In this document: one piece after another, positions 7,809 through 18,128 of the stretch
Layout of the letters: every line of letters starts with the position of its first letter
Position numbering within the stretch: position 1 is the stretch's first letter
Source: Ancylomarina sp. 16SWW S1-10-2
GTDB taxonomy: Bacteria; Bacteroidota; Bacteroidia; Bacteroidales; Marinifilaceae
NCBI RefSeq assembly: GCF_009669305.1
Contig: NZ_SADB01000011.1
Span: 145,689 to 209,688, forward strand
Reading direction: 5' to 3'
DNA length: 64,000 bases
Position numbers and translations under genes: made by a program
The notes under the pieces: model-generated
What the model was told of the DNA's origin: nothing
The model's database searches: none
What the model saw: only the letters and a program-made list of their open reading frames with translations

Positions 7809-10361
7809 TTACAGATCACGACGTTGATATAGAGAATCCTCCAAATCTATTTTATCGAACTGCATATATTTATATATCTCCTCTTTGTGAGCAGCAATTT
7901 TATCATTGTAAACTTCCATATACTCAGCAGGAGTTGGTAATTTTCCTAAAACTGAAACAAGAGCACCAAGTTCTGCAGATCCCAAATAAACTTGAGCTCC
8001 AGTACCCATACGGTTATTGAAGTTACGAGTTGATGTTGAATAGACATTTGACTTATCTGGCACACGTAGTTGGTTACCCATACATAGTGAACATCCAGGC
8101 GTCTCGATACGAACACCTAGCTGAGAAAAAGTTGAGAAAGTTGCTTCTGCTTTCAATACAGACTGATCCATACGAGTTGGAGGTGCGATATAAGTCCTTA
8201 CTTTATTTGATGGCGTTAAACCACTCCAAATTTTCTCACAAGCACGAAAGTGACCAATATTTGTCATACAAGAACCAATGAATACATCCTGAATCTCAGT
8301 ATTCTGAACTTCAGAAAGAAGTTTTACATCATCAGGATCGTTAGGACAACAAAGAATAGGTTCATGAATGTCAGAAAGATCAATCTCTATCGTTGCAGCA
8401 TATTCAGCATTTTCATCTCTTGAAATTAATACTGGATTAGCCAACCACTCATTACAAGCATCTATACGGTTCTGAATCGTTTGAGCATCATCATAACCCA
8501 TCTTGATCATTGATTCCATCAAGGCAACGTTAGATTTCACATACTCAACAACACGCTCTTCCGATAACTTAATACAACCAGCAGCAGCAGAACGCTCAGC
8601 AGTTGCATCGGTTAATTCGAAAGCTTGTTCAACAGTAATATCATCAAGACCTTCCATCTCAATAATCTTTCCATTGAAAATATTGATTTTATTCTTTTTA
8701 GGAACAGTTAACTGTCCGTTTTGAATCGCAAAATAAGGAATTGAGTTGACCACATCACGCAAAGTGATACCTGGGTTAAGCTTACCTTTGAATTTGATTA
8801 ATACCGATTCTGGCATATCCAAAGGCATAAAACCTAAAGCACCAGCAAAAGCAACTAAACCAGAACCAGCAGGGAATGAAATACCCAATGGGAAACGAGT
8901 ATGTGAGTCTCCACCTGTACCAACAGTATCAGGAACTAATAAACGATTCAACCAAGAGTGAATTACACCATCACCTTGCTTCAAAGGTACACCTTTACGT
9001 TCTGACACAAACTTAGGTAAGCTTTTGTGCATTGCTATATCGGTAGCTTTTGGATAAGCAGCAGTATGACAAAAAGATTGCATAAACATTGGCGCTTCGA
9101 ACTTCAAACATGCCAACTCTTTAAGTTCATCACGAGTCATAGGACCTGTTGTATCCTGAGATCCAACAGTAGTCATCTTAGGAGCACATGATGTTCCTGG
9201 CAATACGCCTTCAACACCACAAGCTTTACCAATCAATTTTTGAGCCATTGAATATCCCTGATTTGCTTTAGGCTGTGGGTTATTCGCAACGGTAAAGATA
9301 TTAGCAGCAGGCATTCCTAATGCGGCACGAGATTTCTCAGTTAAAGCTTTTCCAATTATCAATGGAATACGACCACCAGCTCGATACTCATCAGTTAAAG
9401 TATCTGGACTTAAAGAATAAGTACAAACCACTTCGCCATTACGCGTAATTTCACCTTTTACATTATTGATGATAATTTCATCACCCGTATTTAAAGCAGA
9501 AACATCAGTTATGATTGGTAACCCACCTGAATCTTGGGTTGTATTATAGAAAATTGGAGCAATAGCACCACCAATTACCACACCAGCAGTACGCTTGTTG
9601 GGTACACATGGAATATCCTCACCAATGTGCCATAGCAATGAGTTAGCAGCTGACTTACGAGAAGAACCAGTACCTACAACGTCACCTACGAAAGCAACTT
9701 TGTGACCTTCTTTTCTCCATCCGGCAATCGTTTCAATACCATCTTCGAAACGACCAGCCCCCATAGCTAAAGCGTGCAATGGAATATCCGGACGGGTAAA
9801 TGCCTGAGATGCAGGAGAAAAATCATCAGTATTGATTTCACCTTCTACTTTATAAACTTTAAGCTTGATTTCTTCAGGCAATTCTTCGCGAGTCGTAAAC
9901 CACTCAGCGTTTGCCCACGATTCAATTACACTTTTAGCAGCAGCATTATTCTTAGCGAGTTCTACTATTTTTTCGAAAGAATCATAAACTAGGATAATTC
10001 CTTTAAGAGCTTGTGCAGCCTCCTCAGCCAAAACTTTATCTTGTAAAGCTTCAACTAAAACGCTTACATTATATCCCCCCATCATAGTTCCTAAAACTTG
10101 AATTGCTTCAGATTTTGAGATAATTGGGGAACTCAATTCTCCTTTTAAAAGTTTTCCTAAGAATTCAGCTTTTACTTTCGTTGAATCATCAACTCCAGGA
10201 GCGATTCTTTCTTTGAATAAATGCAATAAAAAATCCTCTGTTCCTTGAGTAGGATTTTGCAATAGTTCGCAAAGATCTGCAGTCTGTTCTGCATTCAATG
10301 GTAAAGCCGGGATACCCTTGGTAGCACGGGCTTTTTCGTGTTTTAAGTATGCGTCAATCAT
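7809..10361 (-). CDS. acnB: Aconitate hydratase B
   Basis: This 850-residue TCA-cycle enzyme interconverts citrate and isocitrate through a [4Fe-4S] cluster. The B-type order is visible: an N-terminal helical HEAT-like domain (1-155), then the swivel domain with 'GDVVGTGSSRKSAANS' (about 225-240), then the catalytic domains with 'PMTRDELKEL', 'GGDSHTRFPLGISFPAGSG' and the cluster cysteines in 'PGCSLCMGNQ' plus an upstream Cys in 'GSCMTNIGH'. This B-type architecture, with the swivel at the N-terminus, distinguishes it from AcnA. It is monocistronic, with its own terminator. Confidence 0.96.
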   Translation of the reverse strand: MIDAYLKHEKARATKGIPALPLNAEQTADLCELLQNPTQGTEDFLLHLFKERIAPGVDDSTKVKAEFLGKLLKGELSSPIISKSEAIQVLGTMMGGYNVSVLVEALQDKVLAEEAAQALKGIILVYDSFEKIVELAKNNAAAKSVIESWANAEWFTTREELPEEIKLKVYKVEGEINTDDFSPASQAFTRPDIPLHALAMGAGRFEDGIETIAGWRKEGHKVAFVGDVVGTGSSRKSAANSLLWHIGEDIPCVPNKRTAGVVIGGAIAPIFYNTTQDSGGLPIITDVSALNTGDEIIINNVKGEITRNGEVVCTYSLSPDTLTDEYRAGGRIPLIIGKALTEKSRAALGMPAANIFTVANNPQPKANQGYSMAQKLIGKACGVEGVLPGTSCAPKMTTVGSQDTTGPMTRDELKELACLKFEAPMFMQSFCHTAAYPKATDIAMHKSLPKFVSERKGVPLKQGDGVIHSWLNRLLVPDTVGTGGDSHTRFPLGISFPAGSGLVAFAGALGFMPLDMPESVLIKFKGKLNPGITLRDVVNSIPYFAIQNGQLTVPKKNKINIFNGKIIEMEGLDDITVEQAFELTDATAERSAAAGCIKLSEERVVEYVKSNVALMESMIKMGYDDAQTIQNRIDACNEWLANPVLISRDENAEYAATIEIDLSDIHEPILCCPNDPDDVKLLSEVQNTEIQDVFIGSCMTNIGHFRACEKIWSGLTPSNKVRTYIAPPTRMDQSVLKAEATFSTFSQLGVRIETPGCSLCMGNQLRVPDKSNVYSTSTRNFNNRMGTGAQVYLGSAELGALVSVLGKLPTPAEYMEVYNDKIAAHKEEIYKYMQFDKIDLEDSLYQRRDL

Positions 10362-10698
10362 GTGTCTGTTGATACGGTTATGTTAGTTTCGTAACCTTCG
10401 TATTTAGAATAAAAAATTATGTCTTTATCCACAACAAACATAGAGTTTTTCCATTTACACGATTAAGAAAAAGTCGTGTTTCGTAATATGTTTAAAAACA
10501 TAAAACAACCCTACAATCCCAACCGAAACTCAATAAAATGGGAAGTCGAGTCGAATCATAAGAAATAGTCAAGTCTAAAAACACAAAGTAATATAAACAC
10601 GATCAATTTTAGATTTCATGAAGATACAAACTGAACAATATATACATCAACAACAGGGAATAAAACAACAATATTATTTACAAACAAGAAGTTCGATT
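10362..10698. other. Intergenic region upstream of acnB
   Basis: This 337-bp gap has no gene. On the minus strand a perfect -7 box TATGTTTG lies at 10442-10435, about 75 bp before the acnB ATG. No good TTG is found 19 bp further upstream. A short hairpin (ACACGA with TCGTGT, about 10457-10482) has no strong T-run. It may mark the end of the upstream transporter transcript, but weakly. Confidence 0.5.
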
Positions 10699-12060
10699 TT
10701 AAAAAAAGCCTAAACCATTTAAGAATACAATTGCAATGGCAGCTGGTGCAATAAATTTAAGAACAAAGATTAGAGTAGAAATTAATGCATGAGTAAGTTT
10801 TGCGCCTTTTGCCAACTCCTCTTCAACCTTTTTACGTCCCCAAAACCAACCAATAAATAAGGATATAAACAGACCTCCTAATGGTAATAGCATATTAGCT
10901 GAAATCCAATCTAAAAGATCAAACAAATTCAGACCAAATAAAGTATACTCTTTTAATAAACCCATTGAAAGGGAACAAAACACGCCAACTATTGCAATCA
11001 TTACAGTTGCTAGAATGGTTGCAGGTTTACGTTTAATCTTTAACTCTTCGCCAAAATAAGCTACAACGACTTCGAGAATAGAGATTGATGATGTTAGAGC
11101 AGCAACGGTCAGTAGGATAAAAAATAGGATTGAAAAGAAAAAGCCACCCGGCATTTGTTGAAAAACATTAGGCAGGGTTATAAATACGAGTCCAGGACCA
11201 CTACTAGGTTCAATGCCGAAGGCAAAAACAGCCGGAAAAATAGCAATACCAGCAAGAATCGCAATTAGCGTATCTGCTATAGTCACCTGCAAAGCCGTTT
11301 TGGCAAGATTATTATTATTCCCAATATAAGAACCATATGTAATTAGAGTTCCCATTCCCAAACTCAATGAAAAAAAAGCATGACCTAATGCGCTTAATAC
11401 ACCATCCGCAGTCAATTTTGAGAAATCAGGACGAAAAAGAAAATTTAAGCCTTCACTTGCTCCCTCCAAAGTAACAGATCTAATATCTAAAACAATAATA
11501 ATTAAAACCAGAATAGGCATCAATATTTTTGCATACTTCTCTATACCATCTTTTACCCCAATAATAACAATTGCCATAGTCATGACCATAAACAAAAGTT
11601 GGTAGAAAATAGGGAGCCATGGATTTTCTATAAAGTGTGTAAACATAGAACCCAATTCATCAGGGCTCTTAGTTGCAAAACTATCAGTAACAGATTTCAC
11701 AATATAATCGATGCTCCAACCCGCTACAACCCCATAAAAGGAGAATATCATAATAGCTGCAGCAACACCTAAAATACCTACTAATCTCCAAGGTGAATTA
11801 GGAGCTAAATTCTTAAATGCGCCAAATACATTCGATCGAGATTTTCGACCAATCATAAACTCCGAAAGCATAATAGGTAATCCGATAAGTGCAATAAAAC
11901 CAAGATAAACGAAGAGAAAAGCGGCTCCACCATAAACGCCAGTTATGTATGGGAACTTCCATATATTTCCTAAACCTACAGCCGAACCTGCTGCAGCGGC
12001 AATAACGCCCATTTTACTCGAAAACACATCTCTTACTTGGGGTGATTTATCAGACTTCAT
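10699..12060 (-). CDS. Sodium-dependent (NSS/SNF) amino-acid-type transporter
   Basis: The 453-residue protein opens with the NSS signature 'AAAGSAVGLGNIWKFPYITG' (residues 20-39), whose unwound TM1 binds Na+ and substrate. About 11-12 membrane helices follow. The length matches the short MhsT/TnaT-like NSS proteins rather than LeuT. It probably imports a hydrophobic or aromatic amino acid in symport with Na+; the exact substrate is not readable. It starts with ATG and is flanked on both sides by genes on the same strand with gaps over 150 bp. Confidence 0.9.
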   Translation of the reverse strand: MKSDKSPQVRDVFSSKMGVIAAAAGSAVGLGNIWKFPYITGVYGGAAFLFVYLGFIALIGLPIMLSEFMIGRKSRSNVFGAFKNLAPNSPWRLVGILGVAAAIMIFSFYGVVAGWSIDYIVKSVTDSFATKSPDELGSMFTHFIENPWLPIFYQLLFMVMTMAIVIIGVKDGIEKYAKILMPILVLIIIVLDIRSVTLEGASEGLNFLFRPDFSKLTADGVLSALGHAFFSLSLGMGTLITYGSYIGNNNNLAKTALQVTIADTLIAILAGIAIFPAVFAFGIEPSSGPGLVFITLPNVFQQMPGGFFFSILFFILLTVAALTSSISILEVVVAYFGEELKIKRKPATILATVMIAIVGVFCSLSMGLLKEYTLFGLNLFDLLDWISANMLLPLGGLFISLFIGWFWGRKKVEEELAKGAKLTHALISTLIFVLKFIAPAAIAIVFLNGLGFF

Positions 12061-12170
12061 ATAATATTGAGGGAGTTAATTCATCTAGGTTTGACTAATT
12101 AGCTTATAAAGGAAACAAATTCTCAAAATCTGACAAGTTATTTAATAACGAATATTTTTAGGCACAAAAA

Positions 12171-12195
12171 AAACCCAGATAAAATCTGGGTTTTT
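12171..12195 (-). terminator. Rho-independent terminator of fba
   Basis: A perfect 10-bp stem (12171-12180 with 12184-12193, CCCAGAT core) has a 3-nt loop and a long T-run on the minus strand. It lies about 22 bp after the aldolase stop. Confidence 0.9.
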
Positions 12196-12216
12196 AAAAT
12201 CTATATTTGAATCGTA

Positions 12217-13293
12217 TTAGTTACGTCCAACGGCGTTTAAGTCGTTAAAAGCAATAACCAAACGATCTTTTATTGAAACCTCTGCTTCACGTAACCATTT
12301 ACGTGGGTCATAATATTTCTTGTTAGGTTTTTCTGCACCATCCGGGTTACCAATCTGTCCTTGTAGGTAATCATGGTTTTTAGCTTCATACTTACGTACG
12401 CCATCCCAACATGCCCACTGAGTATCAGTATCGATATTCATTTTAATAACACCGTAAGAAATAGCTTCACGAATTTCTTCTAAAGATGAACCTGATCCAC
12501 CATGGAATACTAAATCAACAGTATTTTTAGCAACACCATATTTCTCAGAAATAAATGACTGAGAATTTAAAAGAATCTTAGGAGTTAAAACAACATTACC
12601 TGGCTTGTACACACCATGTACGTTACCAAAAGAAGCTGCAATAGTAAAACGTGGAGATACTTTTAATAAAGTCTCATAAGCCAAAGCAACATCAGCAGGC
12701 TGAGTATATAATAAAGAATTATCCATGTCTGTATTATCAACACCATCTTCTTCTCCACCTGTGCAACCAAGCTCAATTTCAAGAGTCATACCAATTTTGC
12801 TCATACGTTCTAAATATTTAGCACAAGTACTAATATTTTCTTCTAAAGTTTCTTCAGAAAGATCTAACATATGTGAGCTAAAAAGAGGTTTTCCTGTTTG
12901 TGCAAAAAATTCCTCACCCGCAGTCAAAAGACCGTCAATCCAAGGTAATAATTTTTTAGCAGCATGATCAGTATGCAAAATAACTGGAACACCATAATGT
13001 TCAGCTACAGTATGAACATACTTAGCACCAGCAATAGCACCTATAATAGCAGGTTCTTGTCCAGTACCTGCAATTCCTTTTCCAGAAAAGAAAGAAGCTC
13101 CACCATTTGAAAACTGAATAATAATAGGAGAGTTAACTTCACGTGCAGCTTCTAATGCCGCATTAATTGAATTCGTGTTTACAACATTTACTGCTGGAAG
13201 AGCGAATCCTTCTTGTTTAGCAATTTGAAATACTTTTTGTACATCGTCACCCGTGATTACACCTGGCTTAACTACTTCTAAAACTTTTTTCAT
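12217..13293 (-). CDS. fbaA: Class II fructose-bisphosphate aldolase (FbaA type)
   Basis: This 358-residue zinc aldolase cleaves fructose-1,6-bisphosphate to DHAP and glyceraldehyde-3-phosphate. Visible marks are 'VILHTDHAAKK' (catalytic Asp and zinc His), 'LEIELGCTGGEEDGVDNTD' (class IIA loop), zinc His in 'GNVHGVYKPGNV', and the phosphate loop 'FHGGSGSSLEEI' with 'NIDTDTQWA'. The length matches the E. coli FbaA type (IIA). Monocistronic with a strong terminator. Confidence 0.96.
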   Translation of the reverse strand: MKKVLEVVKPGVITGDDVQKVFQIAKQEGFALPAVNVVNTNSINAALEAAREVNSPIIIQFSNGGASFFSGKGIAGTGQEPAIIGAIAGAKYVHTVAEHYGVPVILHTDHAAKKLLPWIDGLLTAGEEFFAQTGKPLFSSHMLDLSEETLEENISTCAKYLERMSKIGMTLEIELGCTGGEEDGVDNTDMDNSLLYTQPADVALAYETLLKVSPRFTIAASFGNVHGVYKPGNVVLTPKILLNSQSFISEKYGVAKNTVDLVFHGGSGSSLEEIREAISYGVIKMNIDTDTQWACWDGVRKYEAKNHDYLQGQIGNPDGAEKPNKKYYDPRKWLREAEVSIKDRLVIAFNDLNAVGRN

Positions 13294-13518
13294 ATGTGAT
13301 AATTTTTTATAAGATTAACCCAATAAAACTTTGAGCGGAATATTAACAATCTTAACGAATGAAAAAAACCAATAATCTATATTAATTAAATAGTTATATA
13401 AACATGAAAATCTAGTCGTAATCACTAGATAACATCCTAATTTAAGTACGAAGTTAAGAATAAATTATAAATTTAGCCTCCTTTTTTTTCATGAAGAAAA
13501 TCCGCAAACGAATGCAAT

Positions 13519-15909
13519 TTAAAATGGATAACCAATACCTATATTATAAGTTAACTGAGAGAACTTAAATGCACGATTTCCTATAATCCATCTCTTGTCA
13601 GTAGCTAAAGATGGATCTCTTAATTTAAGTCCTAAATCTAATCTAAAGAGAATAAAATTAAGATCGACACGAGTACCAATTCCCGTTCCAATAGCAATCT
13701 CCTTATAAAAATCTTTCATCGTTAATTTTGCACCTACACGATTATCTTTAGGCGAAATTGCCCAAATATTACCAGCATCTAAAAACATGGCACCTTCAAA
13801 CTTCCAAATCAACTTAAACCGGTATTCTAAATTTCCTTCTAACTTAAAATCGGCAGTGTTATTAGGATATACAGCTTCATCATTTGAATAAGAACCTGGT
13901 CCTAAAGATCGAACTTGCCAAGCTCGTATACCATTTGCTCCACCAGAAAAATAACTTTTTTCAAAGGGCAAAACCTCAAGATTATCATATGCATATCCTA
14001 AACCCATAAAAAAACGTCCTACCAATGAATTCGCCCTATTAAAATACTTGTTGTACCGATAATCAATGTCAACTTTTAAGTACTGAGCATACCTAATTCC
14101 CAAGAGGTCATAATAAGTTCCTTCAAGCTCTCCATTGTCATCGTAGTCATAGTTCTTTTTAGAACCCAAAAGCTGATCGATAGCTTTAAGCGTATTTCCT
14201 GCAGTCTCAAAATTGAAACGCAAATAACTATAACTACCTAATTTATTTAAATTCTGATTATTATAAACCAAGGAATAACGTGTTGTTGATATAATATGAT
14301 CGGTAAATGAATTTGCAATATACAAGTTAGTGATATCGTCGATGAAATCTTGACTCAGATTGTTTACCTCAACAAAACTCAATTCAATTAAATTTAGTTT
14401 ATGAGTAAGATATTTAGATGATTTCCAATTATAACCAAAACTCGCATCAGCCTGTGTTCTAACATAATCCGGACGCTTTTGATAGCTATATGATAATGAT
14501 AATTTTGAGGTAGGATTGTATTTTTTTCTAAACCCATTTGCATTAAAAAATGGCAATATAAACTTAGGGGTACTTAGGCTAATTTCCCCACCATACTCTC
14601 TAGAAAAGAAGTTTTTATTATCATTCGATCTCACACTTTCAGTAGCACTTGAAAAACGAACATCAAGGACCTCAGCACCACGCAACAAATTTTTGTGCTG
14701 ATAATTCAGTTTCCCAGCAAATCCTATATTGCCAGATGAATTTGTACCTTCTACCTCAATTACATATGATTGCTTTTTAAATGGTGATAACTGAACAAAG
14801 CAATTCAGATTTCCTTCTTTAGCGTTTTCAGAATCTGTATCAACTTCAAATCGAATATTAACAAACTTATACTGATTTAAGGCTTGTAACATTTTATACG
14901 AATATTCAACATCAGACAGATTATATAAACTACCAGGTTGAAAGCCCAATGAATTTATAATAACGTCAGGTTTAATATTCAATTTCTTAGTATAGATGAA
15001 TTTACAATTCTCATAGACCAATGTATCCAGTTTATTCAAATAAACTGAGTCATTCCTTAAAATAGGTTTGGGATCGTAATCCGAATTTACAATAATACTT
15101 CTAATACGATATTTACGTTCAACACTAGAAGATTTTGGTTTTTTAATTCCTACAAAAACATCCATCTGATGGTCCTTATCTAGGCTATCCATCATAAAAT
15201 GAATATACTCCTTTGAGAAGTTGAAATAGCCCTTATTCTTCATCAAAATTGCAATACGATCTCGTTCTTTACTCAAAACATCAGCGTCAACATTAGCACC
15301 AACTCTAATATTACTATTTACTGAATCAAGCACCAAATATTGTCTAATTAAAGAGCTATCACTAATTTCTTTATCAGATTGATAATAAGACATAAAATTA
15401 TGAGGCAAGTCAGATTTCTCATCGTAAATATTTCTATATCGATAAGGTTCACCTGCTGTAATCTTGAACTTTAATTTAGCCTTCTTTTTGCGAAAAATAA
15501 CGGTATCCTCAATTATGGCATTGTAGTATCCTCTTTTTCTTAAATATATACCAAGCTGCAATTTAGATCTATTGGTTTGATAATCTTCGTAAATAACCGG
15601 TTCTTCACCAATACGACTTAACCATTTATTAATTCCTTTATCCTTATTCTTCCCCGAAAGGTTATACAAACCCAAATGGAATTTCCAGAATCCAAGTATC
15701 TTAATATTAGGTTTTTGTTTAATATTACTACTAAGTCCACTAGAGGAAATATTCTTATTATCAATTTTAATACTTGCCTTACTTAAAAGATATTCATTCT
15801 CTCCCACATATTTAGTAGTGGAACAAGAAACAACCCCACTAACTATAAACAGAGCTAAGACTATAGATAGAAAAAAATAACTATTTTTGTATTTATGATT
15901 AGGTTTCAA
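13519..15909 (-). CDS. tamL: TamL-type outer-membrane lipoprotein of the BamA/TamA superfamily
   Basis: The 796-residue protein has a lipoprotein signal (VVSC lipobox, Cys29), periplasmic POTRA-like repeats (about 40-390) and a C-terminal 16-strand Omp85 barrel. The barrel contains 'SGGANGIRAWQVRSLGPGS', the L6-type VRGF-equivalent (RAW), and ends in 'YNIGIGYPF' with a terminal Phe. In Bacteroidota this lipidated Omp85 protein replaces TamA and works with TamB. No tamB lies next to it here. The only usable start is a TTG at 15909, because an in-frame stop lies close upstream and no ATG precedes the signal peptide. Confidence 0.85.
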   Translation of the reverse strand: MKPNHKYKNSYFFLSIVLALFIVSGVVSCSTTKYVGENEYLLSKASIKIDNKNISSSGLSSNIKQKPNIKILGFWKFHLGLYNLSGKNKDKGINKWLSRIGEEPVIYEDYQTNRSKLQLGIYLRKRGYYNAIIEDTVIFRKKKAKLKFKITAGEPYRYRNIYDEKSDLPHNFMSYYQSDKEISDSSLIRQYLVLDSVNSNIRVGANVDADVLSKERDRIAILMKNKGYFNFSKEYIHFMMDSLDKDHQMDVFVGIKKPKSSSVERKYRIRSIIVNSDYDPKPILRNDSVYLNKLDTLVYENCKFIYTKKLNIKPDVIINSLGFQPGSLYNLSDVEYSYKMLQALNQYKFVNIRFEVDTDSENAKEGNLNCFVQLSPFKKQSYVIEVEGTNSSGNIGFAGKLNYQHKNLLRGAEVLDVRFSSATESVRSNDNKNFFSREYGGEISLSTPKFILPFFNANGFRKKYNPTSKLSLSYSYQKRPDYVRTQADASFGYNWKSSKYLTHKLNLIELSFVEVNNLSQDFIDDITNLYIANSFTDHIISTTRYSLVYNNQNLNKLGSYSYLRFNFETAGNTLKAIDQLLGSKKNYDYDDNGELEGTYYDLLGIRYAQYLKVDIDYRYNKYFNRANSLVGRFFMGLGYAYDNLEVLPFEKSYFSGGANGIRAWQVRSLGPGSYSNDEAVYPNNTADFKLEGNLEYRFKLIWKFEGAMFLDAGNIWAISPKDNRVGAKLTMKDFYKEIAIGTGIGTRVDLNFILFRLDLGLKLRDPSLATDKRWIIGNRAFKFSQLTYNIGIGYPF

Positions 15910-15942
15910 GTAGCGTATTGTATTATTTAGTTATGAATTTTA

Positions 15943-15950
15943 CAAAGGTA
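15943..15950 (-). promoter_or_regulatory. -7 promoter box of tamL
   Basis: TACCTTTG on the minus strand matches TAnnTTTG exactly and lies 34 bp before the TTG start. The -33 element is poor (CAA on the plus strand at 15965-15967, spacing 14 rather than 19). Confidence 0.5.
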
Positions 15951-16013
15951 CTTATCTTATGGAACAATTTACCTAATTAATATTCTCAAAGATAAAAATT
16001 CAATCTAAATATT

Positions 16014-16787
16014 GTGCTTTCAAAAAATCAAATCAAACTCATTAGTAGTTTACAGAAAAAGAAATTTAGAGATCAACATCAGCTTTTTGTTGCTGAAGGT
16101 TATAAACTAGTCTCCGACTTGTTAGAATCAGAACTAGAGTCGAAATATATCATTCACACTAAACAGGCTAACACAAATCAATTACCTAAGCACAAAACAG
16201 AATTAGAGCTAATTGAATGTGAACCTTCTGATCTTAAGAAAATCAGCAGTCTAAAAACACCCTCAGATTTAATTGGCGTATTTAAAATACCAAACTCAAA
16301 CATCAATAATACTGAAATTAGTCATTCACTTTCTATTTTACTTGATGATGTTCAAGATCCAGGTAATTTAGGAACAATTATAAGAATAGCAGATTGGTTT
16401 GGTATCCAATATATTTTCTGTTCAAAAAACACGGTCGATTTATATAACCCCAAAGTGATTCAGGCAACCATGGGAGCTTTATCACGTGTTAAGGTTATTT
16501 ATACCGATTTGCCTCAACTTATAGGAGAATTTGTTTCTAAAGATTTTCCTGTTTATGGTACTTTCCTAGAAGGTGAAACAATTTACACGAGTACACTTAG
16601 CACTCAAGGTTTTATCATTATGGGGAATGAAGGAAAAGGTATTTCTTCAGAATTAAAACCTATGGTAAGCAAAAAGCTTTTTATTCCTAATTTTCCAAGT
16701 GATCAGGCCACTTCGGAATCTTTGAATGTTTCTGTTGCTTGTTCTATCGTTTGTTCAGAATTTCGGAGGGGGCAATTTCAAAAATAA
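16014..16787 (+). CDS. TrmH/SpoU-family RNA 2'-O-methyltransferase
   Basis: The 257-residue protein has an N-terminal substrate-binding region (1-95) and a SPOUT knot domain. It shows motif 1 'LDDVQDPGNLGTIIRIADWFG', motif 2 'IIMGNEGKGIS' and motif 3 'IPNFPSDQATSESLNVSVA'. The family methylates the 2'-OH of rRNA or tRNA nucleotides; the exact target is not readable. It begins with GTG at 16014; no ATG fits, and the Lys-rich N-terminus matches relatives. It is divergent from tamL across a 104-bp spacer. Confidence 0.9.
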   Translation: MLSKNQIKLISSLQKKKFRDQHQLFVAEGYKLVSDLLESELESKYIIHTKQANTNQLPKHKTELELIECEPSDLKKISSLKTPSDLIGVFKIPNSNINNTEISHSLSILLDDVQDPGNLGTIIRIADWFGIQYIFCSKNTVDLYNPKVIQATMGALSRVKVIYTDLPQLIGEFVSKDFPVYGTFLEGETIYTSTLSTQGFIIMGNEGKGISSELKPMVSKKLFIPNFPSDQATSESLNVSVACSIVCSEFRRGQFQK

Positions 16788-16795
16788 AAAAAAAA

Positions 16796-16824
16796 GGATT
16801 GAAGGCTATTAAAACCTCCAATCC
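16796..16824 (-). terminator. Terminator of the sugar MFS gene
   Basis: A 10-bp stem (16796-16805 with 16815-16824, one mismatch) is followed on the minus strand by about ten T's. It serves the minus-strand transporter gene. Confidence 0.75.
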
Positions 16825-16828
16825 CTGT

Positions 16829-16862
16829 CCATTTTAGAGTGTGGATCTAAAATGGATTTTAT
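16829..16862 (+). terminator. Probable terminator of the TrmH-family gene
   Basis: A perfect 10-bp stem (16829-16838 with 16846-16855) and 7-nt loop is followed on the plus strand by ATTTTATT. It sits beside the minus-strand terminator, so the two convergent genes seem to have one hairpin each. Confidence 0.55.
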
Positions 16863-16904
16863 TCAACTCATTAATTATCAAGTTAAATGCTTAGGATAAA
16901 CTTC

Positions 16905-18128
16905 CTATTTAGTTCTAATTTTATGCCCTTTAAAACCATAGTATAAAATATAAAGGAAACATGGAACACAGATCCAATAGGCAGCTTGAGCACCCACAGC
17001 ATCTTTCATAAAACCATAAACGGTTGGAATTAAGGCACCACCTACAATAGCAATAACCATTAAAGATGAACCTGCCTTAGTAAATTTACCCAAATCGGTC
17101 ATTGCTAAGGGCCACAAAGCTGGCCACATTAATGAACAACCTAAGGCTATAAATGCAATAAAATAAATAGATAAATCTTGAGGTGAGAATACGACCATTA
17201 GCGAACCAAACAAAGCTGTAAACCCACAAATTTTTAAGGCTGTAGCCTGACTTAAATATTTAGGAATTAAAACAACGCCACATATATAACCAATAACCAT
17301 AGCTATTGGAGCAATCCAAGCATAATACTCAGGATTAGGTAACCCCAAACTAGTTGCATAATCAACCAAGGTTCCCAAAGATACGGTTTCAACGCCTACG
17401 TATAAGAAAAGAGCAATTACCCCTAATAAAAGGTGTGGAAATTGCCATATAGAAGTTTTATTCTCAGCATATAAACAAACATCATCAGAATTTTCGTCCT
17501 CACCAGCTGCTTTGACTTCTGGTAGTTTAGCCAATAATGCTAATACGCCCAAAAGAACAAAAACGCCAATTATAATATAGAATGGAATATTTATATCGGT
17601 AAGTGATACGTTCTCTACATTTTTTCCAATAATAAGTGCTAGAAATAACGGAGCAATAGGCCAAGCCAATTTATTAGCAATTCCCATATAACTCATTCGT
17701 TTTGCAGCACTTTCCATTGGTCCTAATATAGTAATATATGGATTTACAGAAGCTTGAAGAAAAGTATTACCCATTCCACTTATAAAAGAAGCTACCAAAA
17801 AGAGAGGTAAACTCTCCATTTGAGCCGAAGGAATAAATAGATAAAAACCAAGAGCAAACATCAAAAACGATAAAGCCATTGTTCGTTTATATCCTATTTT
17901 ACCAATGACTAAAGAAGCTGGATAGCCAAAAATTAAAAAGGCTGAAAAAGTTGCTGCAATAACTAAATATGATTCAGCTGAAGAAATATCCAACGACTTT
18001 TTTAAAAGAGGTATAATATAAGAATTGATTCCTAATGCAAACCCAATTGCAAAGAACATCACTCCTACAATAATCAATGGGACTACAAAATTCTTTGATT
18101 GTGAATTGACATCTTGTTTGTTAGTCAT
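16905..18128 (-). CDS. Sugar MFS transporter (FucP/GluP type)
   Basis: The 407-residue permease has 12 predicted helices. It shows 'FGYPASLVIGKIGYKRTMAL' (MFS loop-2 motif), 'GMGNTFLQASVNPYITILGP' (the conserved N-P helix of fucose/glucose/galactose permeases) and 'LFLYVGVETVSLGTLVDYATS' (the second half's glutamate-containing helix). In FucP, acidic residues in these helices couple H+ to sugar. The hexose or pentose carried is unknown. No sugar-catabolic gene is adjacent. Confidence 0.85.
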   Translation of the reverse strand: MTNKQDVNSQSKNFVVPLIIVGVMFFAIGFALGINSYIIPLLKKSLDISSAESYLVIAATFSAFLIFGYPASLVIGKIGYKRTMALSFLMFALGFYLFIPSAQMESLPLFLVASFISGMGNTFLQASVNPYITILGPMESAAKRMSYMGIANKLAWPIAPLFLALIIGKNVENVSLTDINIPFYIIIGVFVLLGVLALLAKLPEVKAAGEDENSDDVCLYAENKTSIWQFPHLLLGVIALFLYVGVETVSLGTLVDYATSLGLPNPEYYAWIAPIAMVIGYICGVVLIPKYLSQATALKICGFTALFGSLMVVFSPQDLSIYFIAFIALGCSLMWPALWPLAMTDLGKFTKAGSSLMVIAIVGGALIPTVYGFMKDAVGAQAAYWICVPCFLYILYYGFKGHKIRTK